NCBI GenBank assembly: GCA_027315185.1
Contig: DAHUYO010000021.1
Coordinates: forward strand, 1-42,956
Direction of reading: 5' to 3'
Source: Acidobacteriota bacterium
Lineage (GTDB): Bacteria; Acidobacteriota; Terriglobia; Terriglobales; SCQP01
DNA: 42,956 bases
Numbering within the stretch: the stretch's first letter is position 1; each line of letters starts with the position of its first letter. This document shows, piece by piece, positions 24,300 to 33,034 of the stretch. The position numbers and the translations under genes were made by a program. The notes beneath the pieces were generated by a model, which was not told where the DNA came from, did no database searches, and was given only the letters and a program-made list of their open reading frames with translations.

Positions 24300-26732
24300 T
24301 CAGCAGGCCGCGCGCAGCTTGGCGGCGAGCTGCGTCCGCAGATCTTCGTCCAACGGCTTTCCCTGGCAGGCAACATAGAACACGTCATGGGCCTGCTGCC
24401 CCTTGGTATCAATCAGCACCACGTGAATGTCGCAGCCGGACTGGGACAAGGTGGAAGCCAAGCTATAGAGCAGGCCCTGACGATCCTCTGCCCGCACCTC
24501 CACCAGCGTAGCCCGGCCCGCAGGTTCGTCCTCAAATCGCACCTCCGCTCGCGCCCGCCGCGCCGCCGAGGATGCCGGCGCCGCCACGCTCCGCATCAGG
24601 CGCGGCGCATCGGTTTGGCCCAGCGCCACGCGCCGGAACAAATCCGTTAGCCGCTCCGCCTCCGACGGATTCTGCTGCAGCATCCGGTTGGGATCGGCGA
24701 ACACGAAGGTGTCCAGAATGGCGCCGTTGCGGTTGGCAAACGCCTCCGCCTTGAGAATGTTCATCCCGAAGCTGGCCAAAGCCGCGGCAAAAGAAGCGAA
24801 CAACCCGGGCCGGTCGCGCGCGATCACGGTCAGCCGAAACGCCGCCAGCGTTGGCTCCAGATTCACCGCCACGCCGGTTGTGCGGCGCGCGGCCGCCCGC
24901 CGCAAATGCATCTCCAAATCGGCGTGGCCGTGAACGCGCAGATAGCGCGCCGGAAAGCCGCGGATGAACTCCGCCCGGCCCAGCAGCTCCGCCGGCGCCT
25001 GCTCAATGCGGTCCGATTCCAACCCGCAGATCAGCGCCGTGCCCGCCGCCGCATACGCCTGCCATAACTGCTCCAGCCGCCATTCATTCCACGCGGCCCC
25101 GCTGCCGGCAACATGGCTGTAGGTGAGCAGCACCAACGGCTGCAGTTGTTCAATGGCGCCCGCCAGCGCCGCCAGCGCGCGCGCCTGCTCCCCGTCGCCC
25201 AGATCGCGGGCGCTCAGCGCCGCTTCCAGCCCGGCGCGATGGGCAAGCAGAAACTCAATCCGGCGCCGGGATTCTTCCGGCGCCGCCAGAGCGGCCACGG
25301 CGCCCCGCGCTTGTTCCGCCGGCATCGCCTGCAGCAGAGCGGCGAGGCTCAACTCCACTGGCTGATCGCACTCGCCCAGCAGCGCTGCGAAGCGGCGCCG
25401 CAGCGGATCCGCATCGCCGCGCAGCGGGCTGCGCAAGCGGGCCAGTGCGGCGAAGCACTGTAGCGCCTCCTCGTCCACCGTGAATCGCGCCTCCGGCGTC
25501 TCCGCCGGCAGGCCTTCCATCGCCTCCCAGCCCGGCAGCAACACGCCCAGCAGCCCCAGCCCATGCAACGCCCGCAGCGCCACCTCCGCGCGCGGCAGCG
25601 GCAGCAGATCCCGCAGCACGGCCCAGCGCGCCCCCCGCCGCTCCAGGTAATCCTCCAGCACCGGCCGTGCCGCCAGCAGCCGCGCGGCCGTATCCGCCGC
25701 CAGCTCGACGCCGTGCCGGCCGGCGAACATCAGCGCTTGAATCATCCGCTCCGGGTCCGCGGCGAACTGCGCGGGATGGCGCAGAAGCAGCCGGTCCCTG
25801 GTCACCGTAAAATCCGCGTTGGAAAGGTGGGCGCGGTAGTCGTGATAGGACCCCAGCAGCGAGCCGGACACCCGCTCCGCGGACTCCAACTCCGGCCGCA
25901 GCGCCGCAAGCACGGCGCGGGCTTGCGCGTAATAGCCGCGCATCCAGTCGCGCGCCGTCTCCGCCGCCGGCACAAAGGGCGGCCGTGCCAATGCCGCGCG
26001 CGCGGTTTCGTCCACAAGGTTGCAATTGCGGCCAGTCGTGAAGTGCAAATAGCAGCGCACCCGGGCGAAAAACAGCTCCGCCGGAAGCTCCGCCGCGGCG
26101 TCCCGGCCGCGCAGCATGCGCAGTAGCCGCAGCGCGTGCAGGTCCATCAGGCCGCCCGGTCCCTCTTTTACATCCGGCAGGTGATGGTGGGGCGTGTTCC
26201 GGTAGCGCTCATGCCGCGCCCGCACCGCCTGCGCCAGTTCCGGGCGCAGGCGCGTGCCCAGGCGGCCCAATGCCGCCGGCAGTTCGCTCTCCAAGCGCTC
26301 CAGCCGCGATCCATCCCCGCCCAGTAGGCGCCGGTCCAGTAGGCCCAACAGCACCTGCAACTCCCGCGCGTTGGGCTCCAGCGCCGCCGCTATCGTGCAC
26401 GCCGCGCAGCGCAGCGACAGTCCCCGCTCCCACAGCCGCTGCGTGAACCCAGGCAGCAGAGGCTGAAGATCCGCGAGCTCGCCGTCGCTGGAGCACACCA
26501 GCAGCAGCTCTATGCTGGAGTGCGGAAACGGCCGCCCGCGCCCGTACGCTCCCAGCGCCAGCAGGGTTGCCGGAGCCCCGCGCGGCATCGCCGCGTGGAA
26601 CGCCTCCTTCACCACCGCATCGGTGGCCGCCGCTATGGCGGCTTGCGCCTGGGCTGGATCCGCCGTGCGCAGAAACGCCGCCCGCGCCGCCTCCCAGGCG
26701 GGCAGGTGCTGCAGAGCGGTGGCGCTAGACAT
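24300..26732 (-). CDS. glnD: GlnD-like protein with degenerate nucleotidyltransferase and HD sites
   Basis: Full-length GlnD architecture over 810 residues: nucleotidyltransferase, GlnD linker (HHHLPDVKEGPGGLMDLHALR), HD domain and two C-terminal ACT domains (TVIARDRPGLFASFAAALAS and VRAEDRQGLLYSLASTLSQS). The catalytic residues are lost. The nucleotidyltransferase motif P-x-S-D-x-D is PHSSIELL here: the first Asp is Ser (26514-26516) and the second is Glu (26508-26510). In the HD domain the YH and TVDEH ligands read ARF and TVDEE, and the HD pair reads EC. PII modification is therefore unlikely. The ACT domains keep the ligand-loop residues, so a sensing role is possible. Start: ATG 26732 with GGAG at 26739-26742; GTG 26744 and ATG 26735 are alternatives. 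Confidence 0.8.
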   Translation of the reverse strand: MSSATALQHLPAWEAARAAFLRTADPAQAQAAIAAATDAVVKEAFHAAMPRGAPATLLALGAYGRGRPFPHSSIELLLVCSSDGELADLQPLLPGFTQRLWERGLSLRCAACTIAAALEPNARELQVLLGLLDRRLLGGDGSRLERLESELPAALGRLGTRLRPELAQAVRARHERYRNTPHHHLPDVKEGPGGLMDLHALRLLRMLRGRDAAAELPAELFFARVRCYLHFTTGRNCNLVDETARAALARPPFVPAAETARDWMRGYYAQARAVLAALRPELESAERVSGSLLGSYHDYRAHLSNADFTVTRDRLLLRHPAQFAADPERMIQALMFAGRHGVELAADTAARLLAARPVLEDYLERRGARWAVLRDLLPLPRAEVALRALHGLGLLGVLLPGWEAMEGLPAETPEARFTVDEEALQCFAALARLRSPLRGDADPLRRRFAALLGECDQPVELSLAALLQAMPAEQARGAVAALAAPEESRRRIEFLLAHRAGLEAALSARDLGDGEQARALAALAGAIEQLQPLVLLTYSHVAGSGAAWNEWRLEQLWQAYAAAGTALICGLESDRIEQAPAELLGRAEFIRGFPARYLRVHGHADLEMHLRRAAARRTTGVAVNLEPTLAAFRLTVIARDRPGLFASFAAALASFGMNILKAEAFANRNGAILDTFVFADPNRMLQQNPSEAERLTDLFRRVALGQTDAPRLMRSVAAPASSAARRARAEVRFEDEPAGRATLVEVRAEDRQGLLYSLASTLSQSGCDIHVVLIDTKGQQAHDVFYVACQGKPLDEDLRTQLAAKLRAAC

Positions 26733-26847
26733 CATCTTCTCCACGGGCGAGCGCTCCCGGAGACCGTCGCATCAAATACCGGTTCATTATCGCGGTACTT
26801 GGCGCCGCGCGGTCCCGCCCTGTGATGATGCCGGCCATCAAAATTAT

Positions 26848-27834
26848 CTATTTCCCCATATGCGCGACCAGATACAGGAGGCCGAAGACCGCCAGCGGCA
26901 CCGCCGCCATGGCCGCATAAAACAATGCGCGGCGCAGCCACGGCGTCTTCCGCTTTTTCCACTCCGTCAGCTCGGGGCGCTCCTTGGGATGCACCTGATC
27001 CAGGTGCTCCAGATCCCAGGCCATCTCCGCGGCGGTGGAGTAACGGTCCTGAGGCTCCCGCTCCAAGGCGCGGTAGATCACCTCTTGCAGGGCAGGAGAG
27101 ATGTCCGGATTCAGGACGCGCGGCGGCGTGGGATGGTTCATCAGCCGGTCGTGCATGATGGCGAACGGGTTGCCACCCTCGAACGGCACGCGGCCCGCCA
27201 GCATTTCATACAGCATCACGCCCAGGGCATAGATGTCGCTGCGTCCATCGCCGCGCTTTCCCCGCACCTGTTCCGGCGAGATATAGTCCGGCGTGCCCAC
27301 CACCTGGGAGAGCTTGCCGAACGTCAGGCGCCGCGCGCCAAAGCTGCCCGCCACGCCGAAGTCAATCAGCTTCACATGGCCGTCGGGCTCGATCATGATG
27401 TTCTCCGGTTTCAGGTCCCGATGCACGACTCCTTGGCGATGGATGTAATCGAGCGCGTCGGCTATGCCAATCACCAGCGGGATCGCCTGCTCCGGCGCCA
27501 TCCGCGCCTGCCGCTGCAGCAGGCGCCGCAGCAGATTCCCCTCCACCCATTCCATCACCATGTACACGCGGCTTGCGCCGGGGTTGGGGTACACCTTCAT
27601 CACCCCGGGGTGATCCAGCTTTTGGCCGATCTCCGCCTCCCGCCGGAAGCGATCGAAAAAGACGGGATCGGCTTCCGTTTCCGGATGCGGAATCTTGATC
27701 GCCACGCTGTGCCCGTCGCGCGTGTCGGTGGCGCGGAAGATCGAGGCCATCCCGCTGCGCGCGACCAGCGCATCAATGCGGTAACGGTCCAGTTGGTCGC
27801 CGGCTTGCAGGGAGGGCATGGAGAGCGGGCGCAC
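26848..27834 (-). CDS. Membrane-anchored Hanks-type Ser/Thr protein kinase
   Basis: A 328-residue eukaryotic-like kinase. The glycine-rich loop is weak (VARSGMASIFRATD) but the VAIK lysine, the alphaC Glu region, the catalytic HRDLKPENIM, DFGVAGSFG and the P+1 SPEQVRG motif are all present. A C-terminal single helix (ALFYAAMAAVPLAVFGLLYL) with almost no residues after it anchors the protein with the kinase inside the cell and no PASTA or sensor domain outside. Start GTG 27834, or ATG 27819 five codons on. It lies 22 bases after the PP2C gene and 115 bases before the GlnD-like gene, same strand. Phosphatase and kinase are probably co-transcribed and act as an antagonistic pair. Confidence 0.9.
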   Translation of the reverse strand: MRPLSMPSLQAGDQLDRYRIDALVARSGMASIFRATDTRDGHSVAIKIPHPETEADPVFFDRFRREAEIGQKLDHPGVMKVYPNPGASRVYMVMEWVEGNLLRRLLQRQARMAPEQAIPLVIGIADALDYIHRQGVVHRDLKPENIMIEPDGHVKLIDFGVAGSFGARRLTFGKLSQVVGTPDYISPEQVRGKRGDGRSDIYALGVMLYEMLAGRVPFEGGNPFAIMHDRLMNHPTPPRVLNPDISPALQEVIYRALEREPQDRYSTAAEMAWDLEHLDQVHPKERPELTEWKKRKTPWLRRALFYAAMAAVPLAVFGLLYLVAHMGK

Positions 27835-27856
27835 CCGCCGTCAACGCGGCGAACCG

Positions 27857-28657
27857 CTATCGCGCCAGTTGCGGGTCGCCGCCGCGCGGACCCGAGCGCA
27901 AAATCCGGATCAGCACGACGCTGATATTATCTCTGCCGTCCCGCTCAGCGGCAAGCGCGACCAGTTCCTCGGCGGCCGCTTCCAGCCCACTGGCCTGGCG
28001 CACCGCCCGTGCCAGGTCCGCCCCGCTGAGGGACGCGTGCAGGCCATCGCTGGTCAGCGCCAACACGTCACCCGCGCACAGCTTTTGGCGGCGCAGCGCG
28101 GGGCGCACGAACAGGTCCGCGCCCAGGCTGCGCACCAGCACCGGGTCCGGCGCCGGCCGCCACGGCAGCCAGCTGCGCCGCTGGCGCAGATGGTCGCGGG
28201 TCAGGGAGTGCGCGTACCCGTCTCGGAGCAAGTAGCAGCGCGAGTCCCCGGCATGCGCGATCGTCGCCTCCGCGCCGCGAATGACGCAGGCCACCAGGGT
28301 CGTCGCCATTCGCCTCGCGCGCAGCGCTTGCGCCAGGTCCACAATGTGCTGGTTCGCCTCGCGCACCAGCCGCTCCAGCCGCGCCGCCGGCTCCTCCCCG
28401 CCTGCGCCGGTCCGGTAGCCCGCGGTCAGAACTTCGACCGCGGCGCGGGCCGCTACCCGGCCCCCCGCTGCCCCGCCCACCCCATCCGCCAGCGCGAACA
28501 GCCAGCCGCGCGCCGCCGCGTCCGCGGCGTCTCCAGGCTCCGAGCAGCCGATAACATCCTCGTTGCCGGCGCGCACCGGCCCGGTCACCGACCGATGCGC
28601 ATACTCCAACTCGATCATCGCTTCCCAAGCTAGCACCACGCCGCGAGGGCTGGCCAT
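27857..28657 (-). CDS. PP2C-family Ser/Thr protein phosphatase
   Basis: A 266-residue metal-dependent phosphatase (PPM). The metal-binding motifs are GNEDVI, ADGVGG, HAGDSRCYLL, LTSDGLHASL and DNISVVLI, in the normal order, so it should be active. ATG 28657 has a strong purine-rich site before it (GGGGGAGGAAGGGG); ATG 28618 (MIELEYAHRS), with GGGAAG before it, would remove 13 residues that precede the domain and is equally possible. The adjacent kinase is the probable partner. There is no membrane segment, so it acts in the cytosol. Confidence 0.9.
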   Translation of the reverse strand: MASPRGVVLAWEAMIELEYAHRSVTGPVRAGNEDVIGCSEPGDAADAAARGWLFALADGVGGAAGGRVAARAAVEVLTAGYRTGAGGEEPAARLERLVREANQHIVDLAQALRARRMATTLVACVIRGAEATIAHAGDSRCYLLRDGYAHSLTRDHLRQRRSWLPWRPAPDPVLVRSLGADLFVRPALRRQKLCAGDVLALTSDGLHASLSGADLARAVRQASGLEAAAEELVALAAERDGRDNISVVLIRILRSGPRGGDPQLAR

Positions 28658-28714
28658 GCGCCCCTTCCTCCCCCTGCGCTGGCGCCACCATGGGGCCGGT
28701 TTGCCGCCACCCGT

Positions 28715-28753
28715 CCGGCATGCCGGCGGATAGCCCGCGCCTGCGGCATGCCG
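28715..28753. repeat. Two GCATGC-centred palindromes
   Basis: CCGGCATGCCGG (28715-28726) and CGGCATGCCG (28744-28753) sit 17 bases apart in the gap between the PP2C start and the end of the APC permease. Each is a perfect palindrome. They could be part of the permease terminator or a protein-binding site; neither can be decided by eye. Confidence 0.4.
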
Positions 28754-28769
28754 GCGCCGGGTTCCCCAG

Positions 28770-30578
28770 CTATGCGGTTTCAGCGCCGCCGGACCGGTTC
28801 GAAATCAGCGTCGTCCGCCCCTTCTTTTTGCTCTGGGTCACGAAATAGACGCCGCCATAAATGCCCCAAACGATCGCTATGCCGAGCGCGGTGAGCGGCT
28901 CCAGCTTGGTCCCAAACCCCATGAACGGCCCGATCAGATAAAACGCCATGCACGCCAGGTTCGCCACCATGCCGAACACCGGAATCAGCACGTGCTTTAC
29001 GAAGTGGAACCGGGGATGGCCATGGAACGCCACGATGCAAATCGCGCAACTCAGACCGTACAGCAGGAAGGTCCCGAAGTTCGATGCCAGCGTGATGGTC
29101 AACAGCGAGTTGGGCAATGCCGCCATGTGCGCCGGCGAGAGATACCCAAAGCGCGACCAGAAACCCCGTGGCAGGGCTTTCAAGGTCGCTTGGCTCAGAG
29201 CCCCCGCGTCCCCGAACAGGTTGACCACGGTGCAGCAGCCCAGCACCGCCGAAATCGTGGCCAGCGTCCAGATCGCACGGTGCGGCGTCAGATTCTTTTT
29301 ATGCAGCCAGCCAAAGTGCGAACCCAGCTCCTCGTCCTTGCCCATCGCGTAGGTCACACGAGCCCCCGTGTTGATGCACGATAGCGTCGTGCCGATGATC
29401 GCCAGGAACACGGTGGCCGACTCAATGAGCATGAACGCATGGCCGTGACCGTTGAACAGCGCGTCGCCGACCATCACCATCATGTCGCCGATGGGCGCCG
29501 CCGAGCCCACCGCTTGTTGCATGGTGTAGCCGCTGTTCAGGAAATAGTTGGCGGCAAAGTACTCTAGCAGATAGCAGAAAGCCCCCTGCACCACCAGCGA
29601 CGTGATCACGGCGACCGGAATGTGCTTTTTGGGGTCGAGCGCCTCCGCGCCCATCGCCGTCACCGACTCAAATCCGACCAGAATCAAAATCGCGATCGTC
29701 GCCTGCACGAAAAGCCAGCCGAAATTGTGTATCCCGACCACCGAGGACGCCGTGGGGTGCGAGAGAAAATTCCCCGCGGCATCGTGCCGCGGATAGCTGA
29801 TCTTGAACGGCACGGGCCGCCCGTTCGCGCCCAGCAGGGGCATCGGCGCCCCCGCGGCATTGCGAACGATGTTGGTAATTTCCTGCCCATGCACGGTCTT
29901 CGTAGTGGTCGCGAATTGGTAGTGGTACGCGTTCTGGCTGGACGCATCCCATTGGTAGGCCACGGAACCCGGCGGATGGCTGTGCCGGTACATCAGGGCC
30001 ATCACTGCAAACACCAGCAGCGCGGTAATCTGGACGATATTGATCGCGATCGCTACTCCGGTCGAACTGGTTACCCCGCGATGCGCGATATAGGCCACGC
30101 CGAACGCCGTGGCGATGGCGCAGATCATCATGAACATCGGCCCCGGATTCGATGCGCTCATGAAATGGGGGAACAGGGTGCCGGCCAGGTAGCCGCAGAG
30201 AACACCCATCACGCCGCACATCACCCCCGGGTAGATCCAGTAGTAGAGGTGCGAACCCCAGCCCACGATGAACTTCGAGAGCCGGGCAAATCGCCATGTG
30301 CTGTCGTGCCGAAGGAAGGCCTGCTCGGCGAAAAAATAGGAGCTGCCCGGCCCCGGGTATAACTTGGCCAGTTCCGCGTAACAGAATGCCGTCGCTAGGC
30401 ACAGCACCAGCGCCAGCACGATGCCCGCCCACATGGCCGGCGCGGTATTGCCGGCCGTTCCCTGCGCCACGAAGGTCAGCCAGAGGAACGCTCCGGGCGC
30501 GATGAGCGCCATTGCGTTCATCGTTAACCCAGTCAGGCCGAGCGTTGGTTTCATTGTCGCTTCAGCTTCTGTTGCCAT
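28770..30578 (-). CDS. APC-superfamily amino acid permease with large inserted loop
   Basis: A 602-residue membrane transporter. The first helix and the APC motif LTGLTMNAMALIAPGAFLWL and the GPGSSYFFAEQAFL segment fit amino-acid/polyamine permeases. About twelve helices can be counted. It is longer than the usual 450-500 residues because of an insert of about 80 residues (roughly 29740-29990) between two helices, which is hydrophilic, rich in Tyr/Asn/His and predicted to be periplasmic. GGGAGA sits just before ATG 30578. The substrate cannot be told. The porin gene is upstream on the same strand with a 233-bp gap. Confidence 0.85.
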   Translation of the reverse strand: MATEAEATMKPTLGLTGLTMNAMALIAPGAFLWLTFVAQGTAGNTAPAMWAGIVLALVLCLATAFCYAELAKLYPGPGSSYFFAEQAFLRHDSTWRFARLSKFIVGWGSHLYYWIYPGVMCGVMGVLCGYLAGTLFPHFMSASNPGPMFMMICAIATAFGVAYIAHRGVTSSTGVAIAINIVQITALLVFAVMALMYRHSHPPGSVAYQWDASSQNAYHYQFATTTKTVHGQEITNIVRNAAGAPMPLLGANGRPVPFKISYPRHDAAGNFLSHPTASSVVGIHNFGWLFVQATIAILILVGFESVTAMGAEALDPKKHIPVAVITSLVVQGAFCYLLEYFAANYFLNSGYTMQQAVGSAAPIGDMMVMVGDALFNGHGHAFMLIESATVFLAIIGTTLSCINTGARVTYAMGKDEELGSHFGWLHKKNLTPHRAIWTLATISAVLGCCTVVNLFGDAGALSQATLKALPRGFWSRFGYLSPAHMAALPNSLLTITLASNFGTFLLYGLSCAICIVAFHGHPRFHFVKHVLIPVFGMVANLACMAFYLIGPFMGFGTKLEPLTALGIAIVWGIYGGVYFVTQSKKKGRTTLISNRSGGAETA

Positions 30579-30811
30579 AACGGATCTCCCTTTGGCGGTG
30601 TGAATCGTTACCTGTTTCTGGCAAAGTGGCGCCGGCGTCCGCTCCGCGGCGCGCCGGCGGTTGGGCGGTGAATCCGCGCGAGCCTGGCGCCCAGTCTGCC
30701 GGGGTGCATCACGGCAAGCGCCTCGGTCCGCTCCGGCGCCACGAGGTTCTCTGGCTTCCCGGACATTCCCTTGGATTGCGGTAGAGCAGCATGGTCTTTA
30801 CCATCGCCACG

Positions 30812-32086
30812 TCAAAACAGGAATCCAGCTTCCGCGACCCCACGCGTCTGGGAGTTGTTCAGGCCCTGTTGTCCAAAGGCGTCTCCTGGCGCGGCCCCGT
30901 TCGCCTGCACCACCGAAAGCTCCGCCCGCAGGAAAAAGTCGCCTCTTTGATAGGTCGGCGTCACGGTGAGCGACCAGGCGCTGCTGCCCGGCCCGTACAA
31001 CAGGTTCACCGCCCCATTCGCCGCGCTCCCGCTGGTGGCGATGTACTCCGGCCGCAGCGCCAGCGAGACGCCGTGCGGGAAGTTGTAATTCAACAGCAGC
31101 GCGCCCCCGTCCGTCGTCGCGCCTTGAGCGATGCCGATGCTGGCGTTCGTCGGCACATCCGTGTACTGCCAGTAGGGCTCTACGAACCAGTTCCCCGACT
31201 TGTAGGAGTAAAGGATTTCGTAAATGCGGCTATTGTTCTGCACCGGCGTGGCTGCGGTTTGGAACTTCGTCTGCCCCGCATTGCCGCCGGCCGTGAACGT
31301 CAGCGTGTTGGCCGCGTTCAATGCGAGCGATACGCTCCCGGTGACCCAGGTAAACCGATTGGAATAAAATCCGTCGTTCCAGCTCACCGCGGCGGAAAGC
31401 CGCTTCCAACTGCCGTTCAATTGCACGCCGCGGTTCACCGCGTTCTCCTGGTTCCACAACAAACCGCGCTCGATATTCAGGTTCTCGAAGCTGAACGTAT
31501 CCTCGGCCCCAATCAATGTCGGCAGCCTTCCGGCTTCCACCGAGAAGTTCCCGAACGCCAGCGTGACGTAGCCTACCGGCAGCGGCCCGTAAAACGCCCC
31601 CAGCGTATTGCTGGTGGAAAGAAACGGCGTGCCCAAGGCAGCCAGGTTATACGCCCCGCCTTGGAGGTAGAACTGGAACCATCCCGTTGTCTTCTGCACG
31701 AACACCTGGGCGTTGCTAATGTCCCATTGCGAGGCAGCGTCGGATGCCAGCCAGTTGCTCTGCACCATGCCCATGCCCGAGAACACGCCCGTAAGGTCCA
31801 GCGTGCCCAGCGGTCCGGCGCTGAAAGCGAAAGGCGCCGCGGTCTGCAATGGCGCGGTCATCGCCGGAGCGGGCAGCGGCGCCCCGGCCGCGGGCGCGCC
31901 GGCTGCGGTTGCAGCCGGGCGGGCGGCGGGCGCCATTGGCTGCTGCGCCCACGCCGCCGCGACCGGCGCAGCCAACAACACCAGAAGCACGGCGGCCCAG
32001 CGCCGGCCGGCCGCGCGTGGCGACAAAGCCGCATCTGGTGGGACAGCCCCGTGCCGGGTGGTCGGATGTGTTGGTGACTTGGTCAT
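30812..32086 (-). CDS. Outer-membrane beta-barrel porin (BBP2/OmpL-like)
   Basis: A 424-residue secreted protein. The signal region RRWAAVLLVLLAAPVAAAWAQ is followed by a Pro/Ala-rich linker, then alternating strand-like sequence with the pattern of putative beta-barrel porin-2 proteins: DLTGVFSGMGMVQSNW, GNFSVEAGRLPTLIG, LSAAVSWNDGFYSNRF, WFVEPYWQYTDVP and the final GFLF with a C-terminal Phe for BAM recognition. The N-terminal 27 residues precede the hydrophobic core, so a slightly later start is possible; no Met lies there. Its place beside an APC permease suggests uptake of a small solute across both membranes, which is inference. Confidence 0.75.
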   Translation of the reverse strand: MTKSPTHPTTRHGAVPPDAALSPRAAGRRWAAVLLVLLAAPVAAAWAQQPMAPAARPAATAAGAPAAGAPLPAPAMTAPLQTAAPFAFSAGPLGTLDLTGVFSGMGMVQSNWLASDAASQWDISNAQVFVQKTTGWFQFYLQGGAYNLAALGTPFLSTSNTLGAFYGPLPVGYVTLAFGNFSVEAGRLPTLIGAEDTFSFENLNIERGLLWNQENAVNRGVQLNGSWKRLSAAVSWNDGFYSNRFTWVTGSVSLALNAANTLTFTAGGNAGQTKFQTAATPVQNNSRIYEILYSYKSGNWFVEPYWQYTDVPTNASIGIAQGATTDGGALLLNYNFPHGVSLALRPEYIATSGSAANGAVNLLYGPGSSAWSLTVTPTYQRGDFFLRAELSVVQANGAAPGDAFGQQGLNNSQTRGVAEAGFLF

Positions 32087-32700
32087 AGGCTAAGAGCATC
32101 TGGGCCAGCGCACCGAGTGAACGACCGCTGTCTGTAGGGAAACTCTAAGCGGCAAGGGAGGGGCCAAGGGAAATCCAAAGTTTTTATTCCCGCCATGCTG
32201 CATGACCGGTCAGCAGCCGTTTGCGAACGGGGGCGGTCCGCGGTCGCGCGCGATGCTCACTCGGTCGGAAGGTCGCGCCGTTGGCTCGGGGAATCGCGCC
32301 GGTGCGACAGGCCGAGAAACTCCGCAGGGCGGCCCCCCCGGCCGGCGAGGTGGCGCGGCCCCCGACGGCTCACGGGCATGGGCTGGGGAATGCGGGGCCC
32401 CGGCCCAGCCCGCGCCTGGGATGAATTAAGCGGGACGCCCCGCCGCTGGCGGGGCTGGGGTCCGCGCCCTTCATTTGCCGCCTTCGCTCTGTATCCAGAA
32501 CGCGGAGTCATGCGCGGCACGGCGCATCTGCCAACGCCCCAGACAGTGGCTGGTTAGGCGTGGCGGCCCAATAGGTCGTCCGGCGAATGGCTGCCGGGGA
32601 GTGCAGGGTCCAGCGCGTTGCGCTGGTGACAGCCGCGAGCAGCGGCAGGCATGCCCCTTTAACTGGCGCGCATTCCAGCGGTGCTGCGTCGCGCTTGCGG
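32087..32700. other. About 610 bases without a convincing gene; GC-rich hairpins
   Basis: Open frames here are Arg/Pro/Gly-rich and unlike proteins. A short AT-rich patch (near 32180-32192) lies upstream of the porin gene and may hold its promoter. A hairpin at 32437-32455 has GCCCCGCC and GGCGGGGC arms with a GCT loop, and the AAGCGGGACG just before it recurs near 37394-37403 and, inverted, near 38771-38780. The segment therefore belongs to a repeat family spread over the accessory region. Confidence 0.5.
32437..32455. repeat. GC-rich hairpin with GCT loop
   Basis: Eight-base arms (GCCCCGCC/GGCGGGGC) around a GCT loop. There is no T-tract after it, so it is not an ordinary terminator. Arms and loop resemble the hairpin after selC (37635-37651). 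Confidence 0.5.
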
Positions 32701-32709
32701 GCTAGCCGC

Positions 32710-32925
32710 TCAACCTTGGGCCCCGCGGGACGCCGGCGCTCCCAAGCCCGGCGTGGGCCCGGTGCCGGCTGTGCAGACGCTGCAATGAGGGTGCGAGCCG
32801 CATCGCCGAGGGCTTTGGTAGGCGCAGGCCGGAGCCCATTCGTCGCGCAACCGAACCCAAACTGTCCCTCCGGCCGAGCGGAGGGTCGTGCCCACGGCGC
32901 CGCAAATCCGGGGCGGGCCAGGAAT
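32710..32925 (-). pseudogene. Decayed third copy of the Cys-rich protein gene
   Basis: Immediately downstream of the last YD-repeat gene, the frame reading DIPGPPRICGAVG then SAGGTVWVRL aligns without gaps to DIVGLPGTCSAVG and STGGTIWVRL of the intact-looking paralogue at 34223. After VWVRL similarity ends and the sequence is Arg/Pro-rich up to a stop at 32710. No signal peptide and no normal start codon are present; the only start-like codon (GTG, 32895) is the Val of GAVG. I read this as a truncated copy, lost by recombination. Confidence 0.55.
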
Positions 32926-33034
32926 ATCCCGCCCGGCTGGCTCAATAGTAGGTGATCGTCCGCTCCTCCTCGCTCACCATGGCCGCCTGCCCCTCGGCCG
33001 GCTCGGACCGCACCACCTTCCGCGTCCAGTTGCC
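32848..33034. repeat. 187-bp direct repeat, copy 1
   Basis: Aligns without gaps to 34176-34362. The central 112 bases (32923-33034 versus 34251-34362) differ at only 8 positions by hand count; the remainder is more diverged but keeps the reading frame. It covers the last 31 codons of the YD-repeat gene, its stop and the beginning of the Cys-rich gene remnant after it. Confidence 0.85.

Noticed and set aside
30791-32077. 428-codon plus-strand ORF opposite the porin gene
   Set aside because: Shadow of the porin; the minus strand has a signal peptide, beta-strand pattern and C-terminal Phe.
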